Shown here piece after piece: positions 1 to 8,453 of a stretch of 64,000 nt of DNA. The number at the start of each line of letters is the position of its first letter. Within the stretch, counting starts at the first letter, position 1. This DNA is from Salinicola aestuarinus (GTDB taxonomy: Bacteria; Pseudomonadota; Gammaproteobacteria; Pseudomonadales; Halomonadaceae), in NCBI RefSeq assembly GCF_003206645.1, contig NZ_PZJP01000017.1, positions 19,302-83,301 on the forward strand, read 5' to 3'. Under the pieces are notes generated by a model. It searched no databases and was not told the origin of the DNA. It was given only the letters and a program-made list of their open reading frames with translations. A program made the translations under genes and the position numbers.

Positions 1-821
1 CAATCAGATTGTTGGGGACGTTTTCGTAATTGGCGAGAAGCTGCTTGGTGTCCTTCGGCAGGCAATAGCCGCCGTACCCGAAGCTGGGATTGTTGTAGTG
101 CTGACCAATACGCGGGTCCAGCCCGACCCCCTGAATGATCTGCTTGGCATCCAGCCCTAGCGTCTGAGAATACGTATCCAGCTCATTGAAGTACGCCACC
201 CGCATGGCAAGGTAGGTATTGGCAAACAACTTGATGGCTTCGGCTTCAGTACTATTGGTTAGAAGAACATCAATCTCCTGCTTGACTGCCCCCTGCTTCA
301 GCATCTCCGCAAAAGTTTCGGCACGTGCAGAGCGCTCACCCACGATAATGCGAGAAGGATGCAAGTTGTCATATAGCGCCTTCCCCTCCCGAAGAAACTC
401 AGGAGAAAAAATGAGGTTTTCTGTCCCAAAACGAGTCGACGCTTCCACCGTATAACCCACGGGCACCGTCGATTTGATGACCATCGTGGCCACGGGATTG
501 ACATCCATGACCTGCTGTATGACCGCTTCAACACTTGTCGTATTGAAATAATTGGTTACCGGGTCATAGTCCGTCGGTGTGGCGATGATGACAAACTCGG
601 CGTCACGATAGGCGGACTCTGCATCCAGTGTCGCCGAAAACCGAAGATCCTCTCGTGCCAGGAAGGCCGAAATCTCAGCATCCTCGATAGGCGCCATGCC
701 GTCGTTGAGCATCTGCACTTTCGCAGCGACGATATCGACAGCGACCACTTCGTGATGCTGGGCCAACAGCATGGCGTTGGAGAGTCCAACGTAGCCCGTC
801 CCGGCGACTGCAATTTTCATA
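1..821 (-). CDS. ugd: UDP-glucose 6-dehydrogenase, C-terminus cut by window edge
   Basis: Oxidises UDP-glucose to UDP-glucuronate with two NAD+, a capsule precursor, in the cytoplasm. 273 residues are visible of a usual ~390. The N-terminus MKIAVAGTGYVGLSNAML is the Rossmann NAD-binding loop (GxGxxG) of the short E. coli-type Ugd. The catalytic cysteine lies in GYGGYCLPKDTKQL (encoded near 60-100). The ATG at 821 is preceded by GGAGAGG, a good ribosome binding site. It is the last visible gene of the minus-strand capsule block, separated from the acyltransferase by 416 bp that hold a promoter-like sequence, so it may also be transcribed on its own. The reading frame is open through base 1. 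Other UDP-sugar dehydrogenases (UDP-ManNAc, GDP-mannose type) are less likely because the N-terminal and cysteine motifs match Ugd closely. Confidence 0.9.
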
Positions 822-1237
822 CTCACGCCTCTCCATGTAATTGTAGCGGGCGCACCACTTCCCGCCTTACGACCTGATTCATTTAGTCGCGCTTTCTGGA
901 CCAAGCGCATTTTGAACGATGCACCATTCTAACAGACTCGTCTAGAGTTGGTCTTGAGCTACCAAAACCAAGCTTGGAGGAAGCACTAGGTCGTTTTAAG
1001 CATACTTTGAGTATTTTGGTCTAAGCGCAGTAGGGAAGCCTAATACAGTGTCGACACTTCAAGTCAAATCGAAGCTTACGGCGAGTCAACCAAGGAGAAT
1101 CAAAGCTAACAACAAATATTTCTTTAATAAATAAAATACATCTAAATATTACATATCAACCACCACATCGATCGACGACTGGACAATAATTGGTCGTGAA
1201 TTCAGGAGACACAATCCTCGTTCGATTGACCCGGCCA
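822..1237. other. AT-rich intergenic region between acyltransferase and ugd
   Basis: 416 bp without a convincing gene. The stretch about 1085-1160 is very AT-rich compared with the flanking GC-rich genes. It contains the promoter-like hexamers listed separately and a 10-bp palindrome, GTGTCGACAC, at about 1048-1057. I see no clear rho-independent terminator after the acyltransferase and no insertion-sequence end. Confidence 0.5.
1040..1067 (-). promoter_or_regulatory. Putative sigma70 promoter for ugd
   Basis: On the minus strand TTGACT (1062-1067) is separated by 16 bp from TATTAG (1040-1045), close to the -35/-10 consensus. It would give ugd an untranslated leader of about 210 nt. The spacer contains the palindrome GTGTCGACAC. 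This is a motif match only. Confidence 0.35.
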
Positions 1238-1987
1238 TCACCAATCTAATAGCTCTGCTTCGGTAAAACTCTCTTTACGACCACGATTCCAAGTGACACC
1301 CCGCCTCACGACTTTTGCAGGAACCCCTGCCAGCACGGTATGCGATTCCTCGTGAGCCGAGTTGACGAAGGCAGCCGCACCTACGATCGAGTCATCCGGG
1401 ATGAATGCCCCTTTATTGATCAAAGCACGCAGTCCCACCCACACGTGATCACCGATGACTATCGACTGAGGCTTATTGAGACGGGCTCCCGATGATATGT
1501 CTACGAGTGAGTGAGCATCAGTGGTCCGAACTTCGATTTCTCGTGAAAACATGCAATGTCGGCCAACTGTAATATTGCACCCTTCCTGACAAAGCAGATA
1601 AACCGTCTGGAAGGTCGTCGAATCGCCAATACTCACCGTTTGGGAATTTCCTTTGATCAGTATCTGGCCCCTCAGGTTGCAGTCATCACCAATATGGAGG
1701 CGATTCCCTTTACCCTGAATCCGGATGTGACAATTCAGGGAGACGCGCTTACCAACTGAAATCTCATTACCCACCCCACCGATCCTTAGGCTCCCACGTG
1801 CCTTATCAAGACCCTCCAAGTTGATGATATTGGATTCGGCATCGGCTTCAATCTTGAAATTTGGCAATCCCGTAGAGCGGCTAATGGCACCGTCAGGGAG
1901 AGGGCTTGCTTCTCTAGCATTCTGAACAGGTGTTTTAATATCGCTGGAAATCATCGAGCGCAAAAATGTTAAAAACCGTTTTTTCAT
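1238..1987 (-). CDS. Hexapeptide-repeat (LbH) acyltransferase
   Basis: 249 residues. The centre and C-terminus (about residues 65-225) carry imperfect hexapeptide repeats ([LIV]GxxxX), for example ISVGKRVSL, LHIGDDCNL and VSIGDSTTF, then IVIGDHVWVG and VLAGVPAKVVRRG, the standard ending of left-handed beta-helix acetyltransferases of the maltose/serine/WbbJ group. Such enzymes transfer an acetyl group from acetyl-CoA to sugar or serine hydroxyls, working as trimers. The likely catalytic His is in TDAHSLVD (about residue 158). The N-terminal ~55 residues have no recognisable motif. It is the penultimate gene of the capsule block, so O-acetylation of the capsule is the likely role; the acceptor is unknown. 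It sits 86 bp downstream of the PhyH-type gene. Confidence 0.75.
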   Translation of the reverse strand: MKKRFLTFLRSMISSDIKTPVQNAREASPLPDGAISRSTGLPNFKIEADAESNIINLEGLDKARGSLRIGGVGNEISVGKRVSLNCHIRIQGKGNRLHIGDDCNLRGQILIKGNSQTVSIGDSTTFQTVYLLCQEGCNITVGRHCMFSREIEVRTTDAHSLVDISSGARLNKPQSIVIGDHVWVGLRALINKGAFIPDDSIVGAAAFVNSAHEESHTVLAGVPAKVVRRGVTWNRGRKESFTEAELLDW

Positions 1988-2073
1988 TTAAGACAACATA
2001 TCCATCTATCTAAAAACCAAATCAGGACTCCACTGCCTTTTCAATTGCACCCGACAAGCCAGTGGAATGAGGG

Positions 2074-3090
2074 CTACAGTTTCTTTCTATCGATCACATG
2101 CCAGGATGACTGCCCACCCTTGGCTGCAGCCTTGGCATCTTCCTGCTGACGCATGCGCTGAAGCACGCGATACTGCAGTCGGTTGAAGTAACCGAACCCC
2201 AACCCCGGTAACGGGAGGAAAGGATTAGTCCGGCTCATACCCCATAGTGCCAGGCGAGAACTCCCCGGTTCAGCGTTGCCCCGAGCGTGCACGCCAAAGG
2301 TATTGGCGATCAGCAACGTATTGGCCTTGACCCGAAACGGCTTTGGCCCGCCCTCGCCCAATCGCTCAGCCTCTTCCTGGCTTACCCGAAACGAGCCCCG
2401 CGCCGTGTAGCGATCCGCATGTTCCTTCGCCCGCAGGCTCATCTGATATTCCCACTTCAAACGCTCGCGATGGGGATGATTGGAACCGGGCACGAACACG
2501 AATGGGCCATTGTCGTCTGTGACATCTTCGAGGTAGAGCCAGAACTTCATGGTCGGCTGGAACGTATCGACGTGCAGGTTCTTCTGCGGATCGCGCTCCG
2601 TCATGCTATCTCGGCTACCGTTGTGCACGTTCTCGATATGACAGATCGGTAAGCGGGCATGCCCTGCGCAGTAACGGAACAGCCGCTTCAATTTGGAATC
2701 TTCCAGTACTGCTTTGACGGTCGGCAGTTGATCGATGACCTTCGGCGCAAGAAGAATCCGGTGCGTGTTGGTATCGCCCTGGCAACACTCGCGGATCTCG
2801 CCCTCAAAGGCACCAATCTCCCCGACCAGCGCTTGAAACTGCTGATCGGAAAGATAGTTTTCCTTGAGTACGTAACCGTAACGCTGGAACTGTTCACGAT
2901 CGGCCTTGGGCACGCCAGGAGCCAGCGTCACCATACGCAACCGAGTCATCCAGTACGCCGACCAAACGCGAGCTGCATGCAAGCCGTAGCGATTGAGCCG
3001 CTCGCTACCCAGCAGCGGGTTAGCCTTGAAAGACTTGGCACCGGTGAAAAGCTCGCCCAGCCAAATAGGATATTGAAACACTCGCTTCAT
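2074..3090 (-). CDS. Phytanoyl-CoA dioxygenase (PhyH)-family Fe(II)/2-oxoglutarate oxygenase
   Basis: 338 residues. The metal-binding facial triad of this superfamily is visible: HVD at residues 173-175 (HxD) and a distal His in FGVHARG (H268), followed by an Arg (R279) at the position that normally binds 2-oxoglutarate. FVFVPGSNHPH (about 197-207) is the PGSH-type loop typical of PhyH proteins. It would hydroxylate an unidentified substrate using O2 and 2-oxoglutarate. The start at 3090 has a strong Shine-Dalgarno (AGGGGAGA). It sits 40 bp downstream of the kdsB-kdsC fusion in the capsule operon, so a capsule sugar, a lipid anchor or a Kdo derivative are candidates. The known Kdo 3-hydroxylase KdoO is a 2-oxoglutarate oxygenase, but I see no specific similarity that would allow that name. 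Confidence 0.7.
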   Translation of the reverse strand: MKRVFQYPIWLGELFTGAKSFKANPLLGSERLNRYGLHAARVWSAYWMTRLRMVTLAPGVPKADREQFQRYGYVLKENYLSDQQFQALVGEIGAFEGEIRECCQGDTNTHRILLAPKVIDQLPTVKAVLEDSKLKRLFRYCAGHARLPICHIENVHNGSRDSMTERDPQKNLHVDTFQPTMKFWLYLEDVTDDNGPFVFVPGSNHPHRERLKWEYQMSLRAKEHADRYTARGSFRVSQEEAERLGEGGPKPFRVKANTLLIANTFGVHARGNAEPGSSRLALWGMSRTNPFLPLPGLGFGYFNRLQYRVLQRMRQQEDAKAAAKGGQSSWHVIDRKKL

Positions 3091-3130
3091 GGCGGCTCTC
3101 CCCTGTTAGTTTTAACTACGCCGTTTCCCG

Positions 3131-4405
3131 TTACTGCGCCATCACGTTCATGACCCGACTGTAGCCCTCTATGGATCGGAACACATCAGCATTCCCTTGA
3201 GCTTCCAGAATTCTGTCACTCAGACAGCGTAAGGCGCCCGCTCCCCCCGCGACCGGCAGCACGCCGGTGGCCGCGCTGGCGATATAGTCCGGGGCATCGC
3301 TCACCGTGAAACTCAATCCACACGCGCCAAACGCGGGTAGATCTATCGAATCGTCCCCGAGACATGCGGTCTCTTTGCGGGAAACCCCGGCTTGCTCCTG
3401 CAGGGCGCGACAGGCGGCCGCCTTGTCCTTGACCCCGAAAAGCACGTGCTCGATACCCAGGTCCGCGGCACGCTTTCTCAATGTCTGGGAATCACGACCG
3501 GACAGTATGGCCACCTGCACACCACACGCCATCAACATCTTGATACCCAAGCCATCGCGGACATGGAACGTCTTCGTCGTCTCACCGGCTTCGGTGTAGT
3601 GCAAACGGCCATCGGTCAGGATGCCATCGACATCGGTAATGACCAGCCGGACACCGGCCAGCGGATTCGCCGGCGCGTACTCCTGGCCCAGGAAATGGGC
3701 GCGCACGCGCTCGAGACACTCCGGCGTATCCACACCCGGCCCCGTCGGTTCGACTGTGACGGCGCGGATCGTCATGCCCGCGTATAGCAGGCGCAACTGC
3801 TCCAGCACCTCGGATCGCTCCAGCATCGGTGAAGCAAGACGACCGTACTGCTCCAGCACGTCGCGACGATAGGCGTAAACGCCGACGTGCTTCAAAAAGC
3901 TCGCTTCGGCCGGCTCTCGAGGAAACGGAATCGGCGAGCGGCTGAAATAGAGCGCGTCACCGTTTTCCTTGAGCACGACCTTGACGCTGTTCGGGCTCTG
4001 CGCTTCCTCATGAGAGATCGGATGGCATAGCGTACCGACGTGAACGTCCGGCCCGACGTCTTGCATCGTCGCAGCCAGATTTTCGAGGTCGCCCGAGCGA
4101 ATCAAAGGCTCGTCGCCCTGCACGTTGATGTAGAGATCGGCCTCGACCTGTTGCATCACCTCGACCAGACGGTCGGTGCCCGAAACATGATCGGGAGAGG
4201 TCATGACCGCATTTCCGCCGAAGCCGGCAACACAATCCATGACCCGCTGGTCGTCAGTGGCGACCCATACCGCATCCACGTTGCTTACAGCGCTGGCACG
4301 CTCGTAGACGTGCTGGATCATTGGCTTGCCGACGATATCGGCGAGCGGCTTGCCCGGCAAGCGGCTGGAGCCGTAACGGGCAGGAATCACAATGACAGTT
4401 TTCAT
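3131..4405 (-). CDS. kdsB-kdsC: Fused CMP-Kdo synthetase and Kdo-8-phosphate phosphatase (KdsB-KdsC)
   Basis: Two consecutive Kdo steps in one 424-residue chain. The N-terminal ~245 residues are KdsB (CTP + Kdo to CMP-Kdo): IPARYGSSRLPGKPL at the start and NVQGDEPLI near residue 95. The rest is KdsC, the HAD phosphatase that makes free Kdo from Kdo-8-P: TDVDGILTDG (DxDGxxTDG nucleophile loop), ILSGRDS and CLGDDSIDLP (third HAD motif). KdsB acts after KdsC in the pathway, so the fusion joins adjacent steps. I use the ATG at 4405 because it gives the normal KdsB N-terminus; an in-frame TTG at 4414 is possible. It lies directly after kdsA (about 15 bp). With kdsA and kpsF it gives the locus its own Kdo supply for the KpsC/KpsS-type anchor or a Kdo-containing capsule. 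Confidence 0.88.
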   Translation of the reverse strand: MKTVIVIPARYGSSRLPGKPLADIVGKPMIQHVYERASAVSNVDAVWVATDDQRVMDCVAGFGGNAVMTSPDHVSGTDRLVEVMQQVEADLYINVQGDEPLIRSGDLENLAATMQDVGPDVHVGTLCHPISHEEAQSPNSVKVVLKENGDALYFSRSPIPFPREPAEASFLKHVGVYAYRRDVLEQYGRLASPMLERSEVLEQLRLLYAGMTIRAVTVEPTGPGVDTPECLERVRAHFLGQEYAPANPLAGVRLVITDVDGILTDGRLHYTEAGETTKTFHVRDGLGIKMLMACGVQVAILSGRDSQTLRKRAADLGIEHVLFGVKDKAAACRALQEQAGVSRKETACLGDDSIDLPAFGACGLSFTVSDAPDYIASAATGVLPVAGGAGALRCLSDRILEAQGNADVFRSIEGYSRVMNVMAQ

Positions 4406-4419
4406 GGGAGACAACCGGT

Positions 4420-5268
4420 TCAGTCAATTTGAAGTTTGGGCAGTGACTTCACCGTGTCATCGATCGCCTTGATGTGCGTCAAAAACGGTTCGAGTAGATG
4501 CAACGGTAATGCACTTGGGCCATCGCACTTGGCGTTATCGGGATCGGGATGCGCTTCCAGGAACAACCCGGCAAGCCCAGTCGCCATGCCGGCACTTGCC
4601 AACTCGACGACCTGCTGTCGGCGACCACCGGACGCGGCACCACCGGGGTCACGCTGCTGCAGAGCGTGAGTCACGTCGAAGATGATAGGCAGATCGCCAG
4701 AGACCTTCTTCATGACACCGAAGCCCAGCATATCGACCACCAGGTTGTCATAGCCGAAACAAGTGCCGCGATCACACAGCATCAGCTGGGAATTGCCTGC
4801 TTCCTTGAACTTCTCGACGATGTTCAGCACCTGTGCCGGGCTCAGGAACTGCGGCTTCTTGATATTGACCGGCTTGCCGGTCTTTGCCATGGCAACGACC
4901 AGATCCGTCTGACGCGCCAGGAACGCCGGCAACTGGATAATATCCGCCACTTCGGCCACTGGTGCGGCCTGCCACGTTTCATGGACATCGGTAATGACGG
5001 GAACGCCGAATTCGGATTTGACGGCTTCAAAAATCCGGAGCCCCTCTTCCATGCCCGGACCGCGGTAGGAATGAATCGAAGAGCGATTGGCCTTGTCGAA
5101 GCTCGCCTTGAATACGTAGGGGATGGAGAGCTTGTTGGTGACCTCGACGTAATGCTCGCAGGCCTTCAGGGCCATATCGCGAGATTCGAGAACGTTGATG
5201 CCACCGAACAGTGTGAATGGTGAACGGTTATTTAAACGGTCAATCATGAGTTCGTTGCTCAACTTCAC
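4420..5268 (-). CDS. kdsA: 3-deoxy-D-manno-octulosonate 8-phosphate synthase
   Basis: 282 residues, the normal length for KdsA, which condenses PEP with arabinose 5-phosphate to Kdo-8-P. Typical segments are FGGINVLESRD, the substrate loop YVFKASFDKANRSS, PVITDVHE and LPAFLARQTDL. DVTHALQQRDPGG is the conserved C-terminal active-site loop. The start codon is GTG at 5268 with AAGAGGAA upstream; an ATG seven codons in (MIDRLNN) is less well placed. It follows the nucleotidyltransferase gene by 6 bp and precedes kdsB-kdsC. A second, housekeeping kdsA for LPS is likely elsewhere in the genome, since this copy sits inside the capsule locus. Confidence 0.93.
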   Translation of the reverse strand: MKLSNELMIDRLNNRSPFTLFGGINVLESRDMALKACEHYVEVTNKLSIPYVFKASFDKANRSSIHSYRGPGMEEGLRIFEAVKSEFGVPVITDVHETWQAAPVAEVADIIQLPAFLARQTDLVVAMAKTGKPVNIKKPQFLSPAQVLNIVEKFKEAGNSQLMLCDRGTCFGYDNLVVDMLGFGVMKKVSGDLPIIFDVTHALQQRDPGGAASGGRRQQVVELASAGMATGLAGLFLEAHPDPDNAKCDGPSALPLHLLEPFLTHIKAIDDTVKSLPKLQID

Positions 5269-5274
5269 TTCCTC

Positions 5275-5997
5275 TTAGTCTACTACAGGCCCACGATCAA
5301 CGAGCGCCTGATACTCTTCTGGCGTACCGCAGAAATCGATATTGAGCAAAGACACTTCTAAATAGCGAATATCTTTGCCGTCTTGAACTAAAAAGTTGTA
5401 CAAAGGAGCGACATAAAACTCCCCTTTTGATTTGATGTCGTTGTCGATGGCGTTTTCAAAGGCTGATAAAAACAACTTCTTTGACGCAAAATGGTAGAGT
5501 CCATTGCTGCACAAATCGGAAATTCTATCTTTCTCCGTGGTCTGCAAAACTGTGAAGTCATCTCCCGGCCTCACGAAAGACCAATGATCACCTTCCCCGT
5601 GAAAGACTTCCAAGTAGCCGTCACTATCTTTGACGAAGTCAGGCAGGTCAAATTCATACCGTAGTGTATCTATATTAAAAATAGTAATTGGTTCTTCGTC
5701 AGCAACTTCACGCAGGCCCTGCGCGACGGTATCTGCTTGGCCTTGTGTCATAGCCTCGAGGACGACAATCGAAAAATCGGAAATCCCCAGCCGCGAAGCT
5801 TCAGCCTGGACAAACTCCCTAGCCTGGTAATCATCCCGGAGAATAAATAAAAAAGGTTGCTGATTAAAATACCTGGAAAATGAGCGCATTACCCAATAGA
5901 AAACGGTCTCGCCCCAAAGTGGGAGCTGATACTTAGGCTTGTCGTATCCCGCTTTAAAAAAACGACTACTGGCACCTACCATAGGAATGACAATCAT
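5275..5997 (-). CDS. Capsule-type nucleotidyltransferase (sugar-phosphate NTP transferase family)
   Basis: 240 residues with a nucleotidyltransferase fold. The N-terminus IPMVGASSRFFKAGYDKPKY fits the G-x-[GA]-x-S-R-F...KPK nucleotide-binding loop. FNIDTLRYEF (about residue 105) carries the Asp expected to bind metal and substrate, and NIDFCGTPEEYQAL near the C-terminus is common in the family. Such enzymes couple CTP, UTP or dTTP to a sugar or polyol phosphate. The substrate cannot be read from the sequence. It overlaps the upstream nucleotidyltransferase-kinase fusion by 4 bp (ATGA), so the two are translationally coupled. Codon use and base composition are AT-rich, like the rest of the strain-specific cassette and unlike kdsA next door. 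Confidence 0.7.
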   Translation of the reverse strand: MIVIPMVGASSRFFKAGYDKPKYQLPLWGETVFYWVMRSFSRYFNQQPFLFILRDDYQAREFVQAEASRLGISDFSIVVLEAMTQGQADTVAQGLREVADEEPITIFNIDTLRYEFDLPDFVKDSDGYLEVFHGEGDHWSFVRPGDDFTVLQTTEKDRISDLCSNGLYHFASKKLFLSAFENAIDNDIKSKGEFYVAPLYNFLVQDGKDIRYLEVSLLNIDFCGTPEEYQALVDRGPVVD

Positions 5998-7238
5998 GAA
6001 TGCGTCTCCTTGATCTCTGCATACAGCCGTAGTGCATTCGCGAGCATCGCCTCTTGACGGTCCGGCCTGTCGGAATGCAAAGGCAACATTGATAGAAACA
6101 ACAAAACGACAAGCGGCTGAACGTCACGAGTGGATAAACCGGGGATAAACTCGGCATCTAAAAAAAGCTTCTGTATAGTACGCAGACGATCGCTAACATC
6201 GAATTCGATATTCATGTTGAAGGCATCGAGCATCTCAAGACGGTACCGCCCGGCAATAATATAATCGTACATGCCTACGACCGAATGAAAGAGTTTAGCC
6301 AAGTCGTAGCACTGATCACCATATACGGTAAGCTCGCCCCGGTCATTGATCCCCCGCGGGTCAATGAGCTTTAAATTATCGGCACGAGAATCAAACAGCA
6401 TGTTACTGAAGCACATATCGCCGTGGATCCAAGCGGGTAGCCGAGGCAATAAAAGCGTCTTATCAATACAGCGTGAGGCTATTTCTTTCAAAGTGCCAAG
6501 AGGCTCGTTATTATAGCGTACCGGAGTGTCCAGAGTATAGATTCCGGATTGAGCAAATTGAGATAGCCTCTTGAAGGTTTTATCTCGAATGAGTACTTCA
6601 AAATCCGATTTTACCGAATTATGAAGCACTTCCGAGTCAGGCATTTGACTACGAAAATCCGTGAGTATAGTACCTACCAATGAGAATATTTTTTTCCAAT
6701 AAAACGACGGATTGAGCCCGTAAACATAAACTTCATTAAGCGGAGGAAGCGTCAGGTATTCCAAACTATAACTTACATCATTTTCGCCGTCGTCCTCGAC
6801 AGCCATCAGCTCGCTATCCTCGCTAATCTCTTCCAATTGCCAATTATAGTTCTCCGTAGTTTGACTGACACCGACAACGTCCAGATCATCAGGAAAATGT
6901 TGCAAATAGGTGTCGCCATGAAGCATATACAACTCTTCATCCACAGTACCCGACGAGTTCAAAACATAAAGAACGGATTCACCAAGAGTGAATTCGTCAG
7001 GAACGCGAACGACAAGTATATTTTTGGAATCAAAAAACGCTCTATCCGGGCTGCTGATAGAATAGCTGGCTGGCAAAGACAGGATAATTCGTTGATCACT
7101 TAGCGCGCTTTCTTCGACAATTTGTAATTGGTGTTGTAGCAATAACCGATTGCCAAGAGGCAGCATGCAAGCTGGTACTTTTCCATACTCGACCTGTAAT
7201 TCTGGAACGACGTAGCCCGCTGAGTTAATCAGGATCAT
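5994..7238 (-). CDS. Nucleotidyltransferase-like domain fused to an APH-type kinase
   Basis: 414 residues with two parts. Residues ~1-190 resemble a degenerate nucleotidyltransferase: KVPACMLPLGNRLLLQHQL mirrors the K-P-x-x-P-x-[GN]-x-x-x-L-x-x-x-L loop, and LYMLHGDTYL mirrors the central Asp strand. Residues ~215-400 look like an aminoglycoside/choline kinase-type phosphotransferase: WIHGDMCFSNMLFD gives the Brenner motif HGDxxxxN and LKLIDPRG the metal-binding Asp. It overlaps the HAD gene upstream by 14 bp and the second nucleotidyltransferase downstream by 4 bp. A kinase that phosphorylates a sugar or polyol, feeding the neighbouring nucleotidyltransferase, is the simplest reading. The substrate is unknown, and whether the N-terminal half is active is uncertain because the canonical GxGxR loop is altered. 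Confidence 0.65.
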   Translation of the reverse strand: MILINSAGYVVPELQVEYGKVPACMLPLGNRLLLQHQLQIVEESALSDQRIILSLPASYSISSPDRAFFDSKNILVVRVPDEFTLGESVLYVLNSSGTVDEELYMLHGDTYLQHFPDDLDVVGVSQTTENYNWQLEEISEDSELMAVEDDGENDVSYSLEYLTLPPLNEVYVYGLNPSFYWKKIFSLVGTILTDFRSQMPDSEVLHNSVKSDFEVLIRDKTFKRLSQFAQSGIYTLDTPVRYNNEPLGTLKEIASRCIDKTLLLPRLPAWIHGDMCFSNMLFDSRADNLKLIDPRGINDRGELTVYGDQCYDLAKLFHSVVGMYDYIIAGRYRLEMLDAFNMNIEFDVSDRLRTIQKLFLDAEFIPGLSTRDVQPLVVLLFLSMLPLHSDRPDRQEAMLANALRLYAEIKETHS

Positions 7239-7605
7239 TAGGCTTACTCGTCAACGCTCTGAGTTCTTCGTAAGATAGATTAATAAATTCGTCTGGCCTG
7301 ACAGCTTTGTCGTCGACATGAAATCCTTCATGACCGCACCATGGCTTGCCAACATAAACCTCATCGTATGGAACGTCATGTTTGTCAAGCCATTCAATAA
7401 TAACAGGCAATGTATTGGCGTTTATCTTGCCAAGATTTCCCGAATAGGTCCTCACATTTCGGCTAGTATTTATGACAATTTCGAAACCAACCTTTTTATA
7501 ATCTTTTAACCTCCTTATCAAAGGTTGATTGGGACTGGAGTTAACATAATCACCCTTTGTGGTAAATGAAACCGTATCATCCAGATCAACAATCAATCTT
7601 TTCAT
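7225..7605 (-). CDS. HAD-superfamily capsule biosynthesis phosphatase (EcbF/BcbF type)
   Basis: 126 residues, a compact HAD phosphatase. The N-terminal IVDLDDTVSF holds the nucleophile motif DxDxT (D7, D9), INTSRNVRTY supplies the motif II Ser/Thr and GKPWCGHEGFHVDDKAVRP supplies the motif III Lys and acidic pair. This matches the small capsule biosynthesis phosphatases named EcbF/BcbF in Pasteurellaceae capsule loci. It probably dephosphorylates a small phosphosugar or polyol phosphate. The start ATG overlaps the stop of the upstream glycosyltransferase gene (ATGA). It is AT-rich, like its neighbours. Its repeated co-occurrence with a nucleotidyltransferase and an APH-type kinase in capsule loci is recalled from general knowledge and was not checked. 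Confidence 0.72.
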   Translation of the reverse strand: MKRLIVDLDDTVSFTTKGDYVNSSPNQPLIRRLKDYKKVGFEIVINTSRNVRTYSGNLGKINANTLPVIIEWLDKHDVPYDEVYVGKPWCGHEGFHVDDKAVRPDEFINLSYEELRALTSKPNDPD

Positions 7606-8453
7606 TTAGACCTTAACCCGTTTAACAAAAATAAAGCTTCAGGATTTGCATAGTATCCTTGATCCCATGGTGCCGGCGAGGCCAGACCCTTGACTGCTCT
7701 GTCTCCTGTCCATACTCGGCCTGACAAATCTGGAAATTTAGCCGCGATATAATCTTTACTTCTTTGTTCACGGCGCAATCTCGCAGAGCCAGGTTTATCT
7801 CTGACCACAGTCATTTTTTCATCAATTTTGTTTATCGAAAAACCAGAATCTAAAGCAAAGGCTTTAACTAGAGGGCTAGCATAAAAACCATATTTCGCAC
7901 CATATTTATTGGGATAGTTTTGCAACCACTCCTCAAACTTGGTAAAAATCATCATGTTGTCTCTCGTAGAAAACATGAATTGATCACTGCCCTTTGAAAC
8001 GGCCTCAAGATAATTTATAGACTCTTGATCCGACTTCTTGAAAATCGACTCAATAGAAGTATCGAAAGACAGATCGAATCTTGCACGAAAAACAATATCA
8101 TATTTCCGTCCAATTACTTCTTCGTAATTGGCCATCAACTGGATGGCACGTTTAACACCAAACCATTGATTAAAGATAAAAAAATCTGGATAAGTGTCAC
8201 AAAATTTTTCGAGAATCAACCTTTCACTACGCGAATAATCAGGTTCGGCGACATACTCGTATCCAACCAGCCTGAGACCATTCTCGCTAAAAATTTTTTC
8301 GAGCCCAAAGGCCTCAGGGTGAGACCACGTAGAAAAATAAAAATCGACTCTACTGCCGAATAATTTTTCAAACTCAACAGCAGTTTCATTAAATGTTCGG
8401 GGATGCCCTGACAAACAAACTGCTATTCGCTTTGAATCGTACATAATCTCCAT
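7602..8453 (-). CDS. Putative capsule glycosyltransferase (family not assigned)
   Basis: 283 residues. The opening IAVCLSGHPRTFNET is the S-G-x-x-R strand-loop found at the start of several poorly characterised GT-A-like capsule and viral glycosyltransferases. YDIVFRARFDLSFD (about residue 118-131) resembles a strand ending in a D-x-D-like acidic patch (RARFDLxFD). There is no signal peptide or membrane segment. The ATG at 8453 overlaps the stop of the upstream acetyltransferase gene (TGATG); a GTG one codon earlier is also possible. The position between acetyltransferase and phosphatase genes in an AT-rich capsule cassette supports a role in repeat-unit assembly. I cannot assign donor, acceptor or CAZy family. 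Confidence 0.5.
   Translation of the reverse strand: MEIMYDSKRIAVCLSGHPRTFNETAVEFEKLFGSRVDFYFSTWSHPEAFGLEKIFSENGLRLVGYEYVAEPDYSRSERLILEKFCDTYPDFFIFNQWFGVKRAIQLMANYEEVIGRKYDIVFRARFDLSFDTSIESIFKKSDQESINYLEAVSKGSDQFMFSTRDNMMIFTKFEEWLQNYPNKYGAKYGFYASPLVKAFALDSGFSINKIDEKMTVVRDKPGSARLRREQRSKDYIAAKFPDLSGRVWTGDRAVKGLASPAPWDQGYYANPEALFLLNGLRSK

Noticed and set aside
822..1237. JUMPstart/ops element upstream of ugd
   Set aside because: No GGCGGTAG ops core or JUMPstart consensus is present.
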